Shown here in pieces: positions 23,425-36,452 of a stretch of DNA of 64,000 bases. Each line of letters starts with the position of its first letter. Positions within the stretch are counted from its first letter, which is position 1. The position numbers and the translations under genes are program-made. Below the pieces are notes generated by a model. That model was not told the origin of the DNA, ran no database searches, and worked only from the letters and a program-made list of their open reading frames with translations. Source of the DNA: Bigelowiella natans CCMP2755. Taxonomy: Eukaryota > Cercozoa > Chlorarachniophyceae. The stretch spans positions 70,001-134,000 of the forward strand of contig ADNK01001960.1 of NCBI GenBank assembly GCA_000320545.1, written 5' to 3'.

Positions 23425-26400
23425 GAGAGAGAGAGAGACAGAGAGACAGAGAGATGGGTTTGGGGTCTAATGTGCTACATTGAACTTGTATTACCAATTA
23501 GAAGGGCATTGCCACGTGGCTGCCTCAGCACGCGAGCGATACGGGACATGTGCATGATCGCGTCCTGGAAGAAGACCAGGTGCATCTGGTTGGATTCGGA
23601 GCTGTTGTATTCGACAAGGAATTCGTCCAGTGCTTTAGGAAGGGCCTCCATATCCGTGATAGGAGCGTAGCGTTTCTCGCCAGACGCGTAATCGCCGAAT
23701 AGCGATCCGTTGAAGTCCTTTGCCTTCCACTTCATCTCAAATTTTTCTGTCAGCCGCTCCACGCACTGACCATCAAACCACTTCCGATCCTCAATGGATA
23801 TCAGCCTATCTCGGAACACGCGAGCGCTTTCGTGCATCCAGAGCTTAAGAAGTACCTTGTTGTCGGTTAGATCCTTCTTGTCCGCCATCATGATTCCCTG
23901 CACAACCTTAGAGAGGTCGCGCAGATTGAAGGTGTAGTGTGATTTAGTCGGCGTCGGCAACATCTCCTGGCACATCTTCACATACGTTTGAACCGAAGCC
24001 TCGACGATGTTGCCCGCCATGGAAACGAGATCTGGCGCGTTGAGCTCCAGGTATCCGCCCAAGATGAGCGAGAATATGTTCCTCATCGACTTCTCCGAAA
24101 GCTGTGGTTCCCATATTAGGTGGAAGTGTCGAGTCGCACGTGCCGTGATCTCACTCCTTCCTCCGCCTGGAGGCGCACAAGCAGCAACAAATAGAATATC
24201 GGTAATGTTTCTCAGGAAGAGTTTCTTCCTATCGTAGAAGCCTCCCTGGTCAATACACTGACGCATGAGCTCGATGGGTGGCTGGGCTCCGTAAATCTCC
24301 TTGGTTGGCATGTTCACGTCGTCAATGAAGATCACGATCTTCATACCAAATGGGGCGCCCAGGAGTGTTTTGCGCTTCTGCACGAGCTTTGTCTCGAGGA
24401 CATCCTGCAAGTTCTGCGACGTCGTTTGAGCCGAGAAGGTGACTGGAACATACTTGAATTTTTCGGTGATCTTTTCGTCCTGGAAGAAGTTCTGTACGAT
24501 GACAGTCTTACCCACACCTGTCTCCCCGATGAACTTGGAACAGATGTCGTTTGAAGTGAGCAGCTCAAGGAGGTACTTGAACTTTGTCGTGTCTTCGGTA
24601 GGCACCAGGATGTTGAAGAAGGGCATCTTCGCATCGAATTCGTACTCAGGAATCATATCGGTCCATGGAATAAACTTGCCCTCGTCAATGTCTATCCAGT
24701 AATCGTACACCGTGCCCTCGGAAGGGAAATCCGGCGCGAGATTCTTAAGCAGGTTCTTCTTGAGAAGAGCGTCAAACTTTTTCTGCGAGACGTCGTGGAG
24801 GTTAGCACCGAATGACCAAATTATAGCCAGAAACATGTACTTCTTTGCTAGGGTGTGGCGCTCCTCTGCATCGCTATACTTGTCGATGCCGTTGTCGGGA
24901 ACGAGAAGAGCCCCCAGGAGACCGAGACAGCTCCTCACGAGGTTCTTGTCAACGCTACGCACGCGCTCAACACCCTCCGTTCGAATGAATTCGATGATAG
25001 GCCCGATTTCGTCCATGAGAATTGCAGTCACTTTTTTGGCCTCGTCAGGAGCTACAGTCTTCACCTCCGCCTTCCACGTGCGGATAAGCGGCTTCCAGCC
25101 AAGATGCAAAGGCTCGAGGTAGACCATTCCACACCGCGACACGGTCGCAGGGGAAGCCTCCGACAGAGAATCGTTCTCGAACACCATGGACATTGTCCCC
25201 GGAATCTTGATCACTTCGCCGTTACCTGGAGCGTAGATGAGAGAAAATGATGGGAAGGAAGCAATTATCTCACGCGGATAACTATGACCCTCTCTTGTAA
25301 AAGCATAAGAACCATGACATGGGGGTGGGGTGAAGGAATCCAACCGTGGAAAAACAAGGTGAGGGCTTACCGAGGCAGAGAGCCTTGTTGTCATCGAGGA
25401 CCGTATTCATCGACTCAATCCAGAGCGTGTCTACTGGCCCATCAAACAAGCACCATTTCTTGCAGTCTTCAGAATCCTCGCAAAACTCTCTTGTAATTTT
25501 TCCTGTGTAACAAAACACATCATCGCATTGTGAGACAGACCTCCAGTATCACAATGCCGTTCATTGTACAAGCATCTCATGAGTGCGTGCGAATCTCTCT
25601 CAAATCAGGCTGCAACTCACCGATGAGCCCGTCGGTCCACTCTTGGGTGATGGGGTGCTCGAAGCCGTAGAGCTCCTCCATTTCCACGGACTTGGGGTTG
25701 ACCACGACTTTCTTGACTTTCTTGAACTCGGGCGTCCTGTCGTCTGGGTTCTTAATTTTCTTGGCCTCCACGACGGCCAGGGTGCCGAGGGCCTTTTCGA
25801 GCGCGGTGATGAGGGTGGTCTTTCCGCTCATTGTTGAACCAACGACCATAACTCCGTGGCGCACGATCATTGTCTCATGGAGCTGCAGCACCTTGTCAGT
25901 GAACGGTTTTACATTATCGCTCGCCTCGAGTTCCATCTTCACCAGCTCAGCTTTGATGGTCTCCTCAAGCGCCCCGTAGTTGACGCTGGGTGGGTTGATG
26001 CCGGGGAAGAGGTCCGAGATGATTCCTCGGAACAATGGCAAGTCGTGGTCGAGGAACTTGGGCACGTTGCTGTCCCGCATCGCACGGATGAGCAGCACGT
26101 CTTCGGTTTGGTTGGGGTTGTTACGCTTAAGAGAGCCAGCCATGACAAGTACCGACTTTACAGCACGCATACCAAAGTCGTAGTGGTCCTGCTTGGACAG
26201 CTGCTCAGAGCTTAAACGGTAAAGCTGGGCCATTTTCTGCGAGAGCGTCGTCGCGTCGCGGAAGCCCTCAGAGAACAGAATGATCTGTGCAATCAACGCG
26301 TAGTCAGGAATCATCATCGCTACCGGGCGGAAGAGCGCCTTAAGGTTGTCTGGAAGCTCCGTTCGCCCTGCGTAACCAGGGTTCATAGTGATGAAGACGC

Positions 26401-29273
26401 CGAACATCGGATTCACGCCGATCATGCGACCCGAGAACATCACTTCCTTCTTTTCCTGGACGATCGCCTGCTGAATTGTAAGGATCTGCTCGGCGATGAC
26501 GGACAAGACTTCGATGTCGATTCGGTTGAACTCGTCGAAGCAGCAGAAAGCCCCGCACTGCGAGAGGCCAGAGAAGAAACGGGCCATGAATGCGGCTGTC
26601 AAACCATCTGAGCAGTTGAACACGACGATCTTGACGGCAAGTGACTTTGCAAGATCCTTGACCGTTTCCGTCTTACCCGTCCCTGCTGGTCCGGCGGGCG
26701 CCCCCCCTTTGTGGAGATGAAGGGCTCCTGTGAGCGTGAGATAGCACTTGTCGGTCAGGGGGGTGATAACAAGTCGACCCGCACAGCCTTGGTACTCGTA
26801 GGAACACTTGAATTTGGCGTTAGTTTGGCGGATAATGGATTCCTCGCCCTCCTGACATTGCCCAGGCTCGATGTTCCCGAGCTTAAGGACCTTAGTGCCT
26901 TTCGAGCTCTGCTTTCCATCCTCCCCTTCTTCTTCGTCGTCGTCGCCTCCGGCGCCCTCCCAGTAATACCGCATCTGCTTGGTCCACTGGAAGTCGCTGA
27001 TGGACGCGACACCGTCCTCTACCATATCCTTTACGACATCACGGGCGTGCACGTCAATGATGAGAAGCTGCGACATCAGCTTTCTCTGGAGCTTCGTCAG
27101 CTTGCCTCGCACGCGATCGACCATGGTTCCTATCTGCTCCTTGGAGAACTCGTAGAAATTCTTGAGCGCATTTTTGTCGCGCCCGGACTGCATCTCAAGC
27201 AGAGCCTTCATGCAATTATTGGTCCACATTGTCATGTCAGACTGGAGAATACACATCGCCGGCCAGCGGTTGAACCAGTCGTTGCGGTTTCTCTTCCCGA
27301 CGGGGTAGTCGAGGAGGGATGCTTTGATCTGGTTACGGACCGTGCGCTGCATCATCTTCTCGATCTCACCGAGCCACACCTCGGGGTTGCCCTTGGTGAA
27401 GATCGGCTCCGTGAATTTGACGACCTCACCCTTCATACTCTTCATATGAGTTACTTCGTTCGAATTCCGCACGTCCGTGAACTTCAGTCGCGCGATGTTG
27501 TCGAAACATTTGAGGAGATGCGGCTGGACTGCCTGCGGATCCCGAGTCTGCGAGAGGATGACGAGCAGCTCGTCGTTGGAGAGGAAATAGAAGCGCGCGA
27601 ACGCGGCACGCTTCGTCTCAAGATAGTCCTCAAGCTCCTTCTGTATCTTGTCGAGCTTCTTGTTGGCGCTTAGAAACATGTCGAGAATGGCTCGATCCTG
27701 GATGATTTTCATAACATTGGGCTCCTTGTGGACTTCCCGCTGTGTTTTGCGGAAGAAGCGATCCACCTCTTTGAACATCGCCGCCTCCTTCTGCATCGCC
27801 TTTCGGATGTCGTCGGATGCAAAGATCGGTTCCAAGTACCTTCAGGATACAAGAAAAAGGGGGAGAGGGAGCGAGAAGGAGGTAAGTGCACGGGTAATAG
27901 AGGCATAGAAGTACACAGATATTCAGTCGCAATGTCGTATGTTTGGGTGGTGCCATGATGTAAATGTTCGAGTGGAATCGTGTTTTGGATGCGCCGTCTT
28001 ACATCCAATTTCTTTGGCAGAGCAGCCATTCGTCCAGGAGATCTGAGAGGAATGAAAGGTCCTTTGCCCACTTCTCCACCTCTTCCTGCATTATTCCGAT
28101 GAACGGCGACCCGAGCATCGACTGCAGGTTCACTTGGTGATCCTCGATTAGCGTAGTGACCGCCTCCACATCGCCAAGGCAAAAGTCCTTCTTCGACTCC
28201 CTGTAGGGTGTCTGTTCGAAGGCCATGTCCTTCCACTCTTTGTCGATCTTGACGAGCTTCTGTTCCAGGATGTATTCGCCCTGCGCGGCCCCTGCAATAT
28301 CGGAGACGAGGTTGCGCTTGTCGTACATCTTCAGCTCCGAACGGATGCGGTCAACATTCAACTCATTGAGTGGGATCTCCTCTATATCGAGTTTCTCCCA
28401 AAGCTGAGTCCAGTGCTTAGGCTTCATAGCTTCTGAGCCGATCTCCACGAGCATGGGCATTTCCCCCTTCCACTTCTGTGTCATCTGTTTGAACTTCTTG
28501 GTCACGGCGGAGTTCTTCTCGGCCTTGTTGAGTTTTGAGGCAAGCGAGAATGTCTCTTTGACTTGCTGGTCCATGTCCAGCACATTCAGCTTGTTGAAAG
28601 GTGCCTTATCCCATCCTGTCGTCTGTTTGACAAATTTGTCGTAGCTACAATGTAGGGAAGAGAAACAACAACAAGGGAGAGATGTAAGAAGGCTGGTATC
28701 GGAGCAAAATAACGGCCGAGTAGAAACAAAAACTTTGCAATCTTTCTTGCAGCTCATACGAATTAAATAAAGCCGATAAAAGCTGGATGATAAATGGATG
28801 TGAATAGTCCATCGCACGTATGGAAGCACATCTGCTTTCAAATTACTTTAATCCCCCTGCCATACTATTTTTCGAATTATGACAAATTATTGCTCCCCCC
28901 CCCCCCCCTGTATGGATACCTGGACCAAATCTTTTCCTTGGAATCATAGAGCTCGTTCACCGCCTCGATCTCCTTGAACTTGACGGTCGCAACCTTGAAC
29001 GCGGTTTGGTGCGAGTTCGCGTCTTCGGCGCGCTGCAACAAGTCATCAATCGTCGCCTTGGCCTTGGCGAGCTCCTCCATTACGTTGGCAGGTTCTTGTT
29101 TGGCATCGGTGTATGGAGCTTCGACCAAGGATGCTTTCACCTTCTTCAGCTCGACATTGATCTGCTTTATGTTCTTTACCACCTCGACCTTGCGGCCCCT
29201 GATCTGAGCTTGCTCATAACCTAGGGGATTGTGTGTTGAAAAATGTAAGAGAAAAGACCGTCCGTCTCGCCCC

Positions 29274-29315
<42 letters not shown>

Positions 29316-32255
29316 ATCACACGCGTATAACATTCCTACACGCGCGGATAAAATCCTAATATCCTAGGTATATCCTAGAATAAGCTGTAACACGGGGGAC
29401 AGAGAAGGGTATTATCCAAGAAAGAGAGGGATTTCTTCTCACCTAAAGCGTTTGTCAATTCCTTCTCGAACTTCTTTTTTGCCTTCTTGAGATTGGTGAG
29501 CAGCAGCTTCTCCGTAGGTAACAACTCAACACCATAGTGCTCAAGCAAGTAAGACATGCGCTCCACCTTCTTGTACTCCTCAGTTAGCGTTTCCTTGATC
29601 TCACGCACCTCTCTGAGCTTTTCGACGTAGGTTGCAAACTCTTGCAGGCTCGCTGGCCGCGCAGCTACGAGCTTATCCTGCTCCTCGTAGCGCGTCCTCA
29701 CCGCTGTACTGTTTGTAGAATAGAGCTTTTTCATCATACGCTTCATCGTATTCAGTCGCTTGTCCGCCATTGGCGCTAGCATGCTCTTAAACTGCTCTGT
29801 TTTGCAGTAGTAGGTGGTTCCTCCTTGATAAAGGGTCTTGATCTTCTCCTCAAGGTCTCTCAACCATTGATCCTGCTCTGCCATCGAGTCGCCCAGAGAC
29901 CCAACAGTGCCGCCCTTGGCCTCGAAACTGGCCTCATCCCATGACTTATCACTAACGAAAAGAGGGAAGAAATGGCTGAGCGCCGGTTTGCACTCGTCCC
30001 TGAGAGCGATGAAATCAGCTCTCGTCGTGTTGCGGATACGGATGATGGCCTCGATCCATTCTTCGGACGACGTGACAAGCTGCTCGACATTCAAGCTATG
30101 CGCCGAAGCCAGCGGTGTAAACGCCAGGTACTGCTTGAGGTGTGACATTTGGATCAGGCGCGGTGGTACAGTGTTAACCACCTTGCACACTTGATCCCAC
30201 ATGGTTCGCAGACAGATCTGAACGGCCTGCATCGGAGGTTCAAACACCAGTTTTGGCTCCTCACCGCCGTCGGGATCATCCGCGACTACAACGACTTGTG
30301 TGAACATCTCCTTCATAGCTTTGCGAGTGCGAAGGTTCTGCAGGAACTTTCCGCATCCCACCTTGAGCCCCTGCGCGAACGTTTCGACGGCGATGTAATC
30401 GGCCAACCGGATGAACTCGCCGAGCAAATTGACCTGTGTTAGAATGGAACATCGGTGCAAGACAGTAAGGAGACGAATACCCAACACTGCAAGATAGTAA
30501 TGTGGATGTTGTGGTGATTTTGACAGGGAGAAGACAAGCAGAAGGTAAGGACTATGCGCTCAGCTGGATTAGGGCGGACAAAATTATATTACCTCTTCCT
30601 TGCAGTTTTCAGCCTGCTTCTGCTTCGCCTCTCTCTCCAGGCGCTCATCCACCATACCCTTGGTTTTAGCCTGGGCGCCGATGATGAGGTTGTTAAAGGC
30701 ATCATCCTCCGGTTTGTCGTCGTGCTCGGTAAGCTTTCTAAGCTGCTTCTTGGCCGTCTTGCAGGTCTGTTCGACAATTTTCTCGCACATGTCGAGGGAG
30801 GCCTCAAGACGTCGTCCACACTCGTTGCGTACCTTCACCTGCTCCTCCTGGAACGCCGTCATGTCGGTTGGATCAGGGAACTCCTTGATGAGCTTACTCT
30901 TGCCAAGACTGTCCACGAGTGCAGATTGAATGTTCAGGATCGGTTCGCAGAAGGTCTCTCGTGCCAGGAAGAGATTATCCATGAGCTTAGCTCGCCTCTC
31001 ACGGTAGGCAGTCTGATGCATGCGGCGGCGCCACGATCGTATTGCTTTGAGCACCAGGTAATTTTTAAAGAACCGGATGCTACGAAGAGTGTTGAAGACA
31101 TTCACCTCTCGCATCCAGTCGGGCATTGCTATGAACTCGGATGGCTGGCCTGTAACCACCTTCACGACGCCTGCAGCCGATATAACGAAGTGGTTCGGAG
31201 GAGTATTTTTAGTCCCCACGATGCTGAGGTCATAGGGACGGTAGGTCTTGTCTTTGATTTCTGGCTGCACACAATTCACGAACTTGAGCGGAGTGCTGGA
31301 TCCGTGTCGCGCGAAGAAAGTTATCGCTTCCTGACTGGTCTTCAGCCCAAGGTCTTTCACCATCTCCCCCAGATCACTGTCTGTGTAGTGTTTCTGCAGT
31401 TTGGAGGGGTCTGGGATGAGGGAAGCATCGTTCTTGCCGTCGGGGATCCGATCCTACAACGATTATGAAAAGAAAATGGATTAGGGACTTAAATTTTGTT
31501 TGGGATTATGGAGAATGTATCCATTTTCTTTCGAAAATTGCGTAGGAGGTAGAATGGCTGCAGTATTACCAACTGCTGGACCATGGAGTCGGAAAATTTG
31601 TGTCCCTGCTCAAGAAAGATGTTTTGGAGAAAGGGCAACTTGAGCGATGTGAGCTTAGGTCCTGTGATGGATTCGTCACCATCGTTCACTAGTTTTGTAG
31701 CCTTCCCTGGAATTTTGCCTTCGGCCGCCTTCTTCATCGCCTTCTCCCCCATAGCACTGCTACTTGTGGGGACATCAAAGCCGTACAGGCGGGACGGATT
31801 GAAGACTCCCTAAGCATAAATGAATAGGACGGTCACACAAGGGACGGTGCAGAAGATGAGAAACCCTGTTTTCATAGTCGAAGTCATTTGATTTTTGTTA
31901 TTAAGTCTTATCTATGATACCGCTGCGCTATCAAGATCTTCTAGGCTTCCATGTACACGTTGCACTCGCTTCGTGGCCATGAGGTCGGCATTAATTTTCC
32001 GGGTCCGCATTTTCTTTTCGCCTCCGCCATTGGACTGAAAATATGTATGCAGTAATTCATCTACGGGCATAAAAAAGAGCTTGTACAAACTCTTTCACAA
32101 ATTTTTTGAAGGGCTAATATTGCGCACCATTTGCAGATATCTCCTAATCATGTAATTTATAAAATACTTGTGAATACAAGAGATCACTAACTTGCATGGC
32201 GGGCGTGTGGCTTCGAGCCCTTTCGGTTGTTTTCAGGCCCTTATCACTTTGTAAG
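17919..32255 (-). CDS. axonemal dynein heavy chain, single-headed inner-arm type (DNAH6-like)
   Basis: Motor subunit of an axonemal inner-arm dynein that drives microtubule sliding in flagella. Exons (minus strand, 5' to 3'): 31921..32034, 31570..31809, 30593..31453, 29443..30433, 28920..29220, 28003..28644, 25621..27839, 25371..25502, 23495..25225, 20525..23273, 18380..20312 and 17919..18269, preceded by a likely exon at 32192..32255. Every junction keeps phase, giving at least 4087 aa. The N-terminal tail contains a [11 protein letters not shown] segment as in DNAH6. AAA1 has [10 protein letters not shown] (near 26690) and [12 protein letters not shown]2 has GSTMSGKT (near 25840), AAA3 has GETGVGKT (near 24520), and AAA4 has GMGGSGRQ (near 23265). 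The coiled-coil stalk and microtubule-binding tip lie at about 22550-21750. The C-terminus ends [12 protein letters not shown], as in the family. An acidic insert precedes AAA1 near 26900-26960. The true start exon is unresolved. Confidence 0.96.
20336..20446. repeat. GAT and CA microsatellites in a dynein intron
   Basis: GAT repeats (about 20334-20362) and CA repeats (about 20413-20446) occupy the 212-nt intron 20313-20524. Confidence 0.85.
23318..23455. repeat. GA microsatellite in a dynein intron
   Basis: About 130 nt of GA repeats (CT on the coding strand) fill most of the 221-nt intron between exons 23495..25225 and 20525..23273. On the coding strand it forms a long polypyrimidine tract, but the AG used lies about 45 nt beyond its end. 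Confidence 0.9.
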
Positions 32256-33184
32256 CTGAAATGTTGTGGTACATAAAATTAAATTAATTTAGCTTTGCCC
32301 AGTGCATACTCAACCAAACTGAACATAGGGACTTCTTCACCCTAAAAATCTCTAATAGAACTGTCATCCCTCATAATCTATTTCCTGTTTTAACTATTTC
32401 TCTCCATATATTCTAAATAATTCCACTGGATCACAGATATATGTGTACATCCTGAACTCCTCCAGATGTGAAATGAATCATACAATCGCACCCACTGACT
32501 ATTTAAATCTCGTGTACATCTCGCCCAACTTGATAATAATCTTAATTTTTTCTTACAGTAGGAATAACTACATATTTACGTGTAGTTTCATAAAATAATC
32601 CTTCCCGCCCTCCCCCCCCCCCCCCCTCGGAGGGGCTACACTTGCACTCGTCGGTCATCTACCGTTGCCACGAAACTGTACGAGGTTTTCCAGCCCTAGC
32701 TATGATTCTATTTGTAAGTGGTCAAGCAAAAATATCATTCGATCATACACTGCGACATAAATAATATTGAACAATAATGAAAATTAGAAGGCGTTGACAT
32801 TCCGTTTAGTGGTCTCTAATTCTTCTTAACTGTCGGTTTCCAAACCCTCACTAACTGTCAATAGAGTCAAGCTATTTAGAGTCTGCGTCATCCATTTATT
32901 TTTGAAAATTGATTTTTGATAAAATATCATCCGATTCCGCGCATGCGGCATGAAATTCCGAAAGTATCAGTGCCTACAAAGCCATCGCGTCAAAAAATAT
33001 TCTCTTGGTAGTTGGAGTTCCGAAGTCTCAGTCTCACTGTTGCTGAACGAAAACATGAATTCCGTCCAAGATGTTTAGATATGTCACTATGTCACTTGTC
33101 GCTCAGTTTTATTCCCATGGAATTCAAAGATACAAATTCTCAAGAAATCGCTTTGAACTCTGTCCTGTCGCGTGCTCGAAGCAA
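32256..33184. promoter_or_regulatory. divergent intergenic region between dynein and PAP/fibrillin genes
   Basis: About 930 nt, AT-rich, between the earliest likely dynein exon (minus) and the PAP/fibrillin start (plus). It should hold both promoters and possibly a dynein first exon. A C run with two inverted CCCTCC-type words lies near 32610-32630. No binding site could be named. Confidence 0.4.
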
Positions 33185-34131
33185 ATGTTGATGCCAAGTT
33201 GCACGGCCCTCGTCGCGCTCCTCGTTACCATCGTTTTGATACTTTCGATGAATATCAGAGTTGGCGGTTTGCAATTGCGAAGCCCTCCTTCTCCGCATAT
33301 GCGAAAAAGGTTACTAGCATTTTTCAACTGAGAGATAACTATGAATTATGTTCGAAGTTCGCATAATCACACCAGGCACGTTTCCCTCGCTTATTCCAAC
33401 AACGGACGGCCCTCGTTTCATAAAGGTGTCTCGCCTCAAGCGATATCATCCGAATCTAATCCCTCAACGGATTCCATTTCCGCTCTGAATTTAAGAGTGG
33501 ACACTGAAATACTAAAAGAGAATTTGAAGCAGCTACTCAAGAAAAATGACGGCGACACCGCGACGCAACAAGTCACAGACACTCTCAAAAAGATCTCCGA
33601 AATCTGGAGATCAAAGTTACCTGAAGCTACAACGCTGACTGAAGAGAACTGCACCGGCAATTACGGCGTGATCTCCCGAATAGAGTGCTAATCTATCTCC
33701 TTTTTTATATCGTGCTTGCCCTTTACTGTTTCGTAATGTAGGTATCCTGGCTGCCTTGGAAAAGACGAGGAAGGGTAGTATGATATCATAGTGTTTAGAT
33801 GATATAGCTTTTTAAATTGTGGTCGCAAGTCTCAAGGAAAATTTTGATTCAAAATAATTAAGAATAAACTGACCAGGTACTTCAGATACACCCTTGGAAG
33901 AACATGGTAGTAACGACAACACTAAACGACACCTTTAGATGCACAGAAAGAACATCAAAAGCTTGCTCATTCATTTTCTTGGTACTTTTCATTTAAATCC
34001 ACGCAGCTTCAACATATTCAAGCCCAGCGACCTTATCGTCTCCATCAAGAACGTTAGAAATCCTGTTCAGATGTTGGCACAGGAAGAAGAAAATGGAGTT
34101 CAGAGACCGAGGGGGGCTATGTCCTACAAAA

Positions 34132-34181
<50 letters not shown>

Positions 34182-34996
34182 ATGCGTGTGTGTGTGTGTG
34201 CATGTATGTACGTGTATTCATGTAGCTCTTCTATTTCTAGCAGTTGGTGATATGAATTGGCTGATATTTTTAGCGGTAATCGACTTGGTCATCCGTACAC
34301 CTGACGGCGAGAAGATGGACGCAGTACTGACAAATAATGCGGTGATGAGAGAATAGTGACGGAAACGTTGAAGATGATGAGGATGATGATGATGATAGAT
34401 TGAGGATGGTGGCGGAATCTCTCTGCACATGTGTCTCTCACTGTGCGTTTATCATATCGTCCGTCAAGTTATTTTGCTATGTTTTCTAATTTATGATAAG
34501 ATCTGCTGGCCATCCGCTGAAAAGGGGCGCGACAAAGACAGATTGGATGTAATGTTCACGGGGGGAGAACTGCGTCCTGCCCCTTCAACTGATATCGACC
34601 TGTGGAAAAGCATATTTGAGCCTGCGTATGGAAGAAAACTCGGTAATTTTACCCAAGAATGCGATATTTGATGGAGGAGGCCGCTTTATTTCCTTTTTCT
34701 TAAGAGAGTCATAGATAGCCTTGCTTCACCCACGCCTCCTAATATACTGTAAAACTATTATTGTCGTGTTGAGTTGTGAATATATGCTTGCAGGCATGAT
34801 ACAAAGAGTCAAGAAATTTTTGTTGCGGAAACTATTGGGTATCAAGTCTCCAGAGAGCGTCAAATCAGACGGATCGATGGCATTTGAAATGCAGAAGTCC
34901 CCCAAAGGTTATCTGGATATCCTCTACAACGACAGCGAGATGCGAATCACTAAAGGTAATAGAGGAAGTATTATCGTTGCGACAAAAAGAAAGTGA
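33185..34996 (+). CDS. PAP/fibrillin (plastid lipid-associated) family protein with secretory-type leader
   Basis: PAP/fibrillin proteins bind lipids at plastoglobules and thylakoids. The last two exons, 34501..34642 and 34794..34996, join in phase 1 and end in GYLDILYNDSEMRITKGNRG, which matches the conserved LDxxYxDxDLRIxRGxxG end of the family. Upstream, 33185..33309 encodes a strong signal peptide (MLMPSCTALVALLVTIVLIL) followed by a basic/Pro stretch. It joins 33358 onward in phase 2 through a 48-nt intron and continues with a helical segment to about 33650. A short exon near 33750-33770 (ILAALEKTRKG) resembles the N-terminal PAP motif. Exons between 33780 and 34500 could not be fixed. 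The leader layout suits a secondary plastid. The family call rests mainly on the C-terminal motif. Confidence 0.62.
34128..34210. repeat. TA then TG microsatellite in PAP/fibrillin intron
   Basis: TA repeats (about 34132-34174) are followed by TG repeats (about 34186-34200), presumably intronic. Confidence 0.85.
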
Positions 34997-35938
34997 TCAC
35001 GAAGCACATACACACCTATAGCTAAGTAAGCAGTGCATCTTGCCATACAGTGAGCTCGATAATGTTTTGCAGCTATGCATAATACGAGAGTCGGCATAAT
35101 ATATTGTTCGTGAGCGCAAACCTACGCCATCCGCAGGGTGCGTGTGCGTTGTATAGTTGTCCACACATATGTAATGTTTATATGTTTATGGCAAATGATT
35201 AATATGCCGCGTTGCTCCGTTCCTCCTTATGCCGTGCACACTATGCACATACAAATGTCCACAACGGCGGACATGTAATGTTTGTATGTATGTGCACACA
35301 GCCATGTAAATCGTACATATGTACTTATATATACATGATCTAGGCAGCCATGCTACATTGTGCAAAACATAACATATAACATGAGAATTCGCTCGTATAT
35401 TGCATGTACAACGTTGTGCAGTTGTGCAGCGCCAACATCTGCATATTAGCGGCCACATGTAGACATGTCGCAACGTCAGCGCATGTTATTGATGTGAAGA
35501 ATCTAATGGTAAGTTTATATATTACACATTGCTGCTAGGACAAGTTCATGAACATGTACATATACATGCAAATAAATGCGCAAGCGCTAATCGCTGTTGA
35601 TGCAAATCAATGACATGTTATGTTCCGTGCAAATAAGAGCTTACTAGTCAGGCGGATAATGAGTGTATCCAAAGCATCAGACGATTATGTATGTCATGCA
35701 TATCAATATATGCACTGCTAATCTACTCACTAGCCGATAGATAATCGAAGCTACGTAGTAGGTACAACTATACCATTTAGTGTGTAAGCGTACTCTCGGT
35801 AGCTCTAGGAGGTATGACTTTACATTTGTTTACGATCATGATTGTAGTTTGCTGCACTCAAGTTTATGTACGTATATGTAAAATATTTTACGACTTCTTT
35901 TGTGGAGCGATATTTGAGAAACTTAATCTAACTCGCAA
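34997..35938. repeat. RY-alternating palindrome-rich island
   Basis: The stretch is dense in ACATGT, GTACAT, TGCATA and CATATG words. No coding segment is supported. Composition matches the islands at 9.7 and 42.6 kb. No intact GAGACGG terminus was seen here. Confidence 0.45.
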
Positions 35939-36452
35939 TCATTTTCCAGGTTCCTGTTTTTTTTGAACAACTTCCATGACTCTTTCCCGACGTGCATTAC
36001 TCTCATCGCGAAGATGCTCAATTCTCTGTCATTAGTAGAAAACATTTAGGATGAACGCCAGCGTGCATGGCTTATGAATACCTTTCTAGCATGCTTCTCG
36101 GCGTAGTTGTTCGTGTACTGCATCAGCCGATATCCGAAGGCAATCGGCAGTGTGATGTAAAGAAATGTCACGCTGAGCGAAAAGGTTTCATTCGATTAGC
36201 CTCCCAGAGTATAGTCAAAAAGTCTGCTAGCTTAGAGCTGCAAAAGTGGGAAAGATTTCGAGGACACGCCTGGAAGACAGCGATTGTCTCATGTGCCACG
36301 TCGCCCTCCCCCGCCTGAAAAGTGATGGTTGAAACTAAAAAGGTTGGCACTCACAAGGTTCGAGCCTTAGGTCCAAGAGGTATTCTAGTGTTATGAATCC
36401 TTTTCTTGAGCTTCTCGTGCCCCTGGGACACGTTTCTGAAAAAGGACCACAT
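35939..36452 (-). CDS. small single-pass membrane protein (91 aa), organellar inner-membrane type
   Basis: Three exons join in phase: 36355..36452 (ATG at 36452), 36082..36172 and 35939..36025 (stop TGA); the introns are 182 and 56 nt. Donors are GTGAGT and GTATTC. The protein is MWSFF-, then a basic segment, one transmembrane helix (TFLYITLPIAFGYRLM), and a highly charged C-terminal helix (RIEHLRDESNARRERVMEVV). This short, basic N-tail, one-span, charged-helix layout is typical of small mitochondrial inner-membrane assembly or accessory subunits such as PET117/PET100-like factors. No family motif could be assigned, so function is open. Confidence 0.6.

Noticed and set aside
26711-27673. 320-codon plus-strand open frame antisense to dynein
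   Set aside because: It is the reverse-strand shadow of a conserved dynein exon whose codon bias keeps that frame open.
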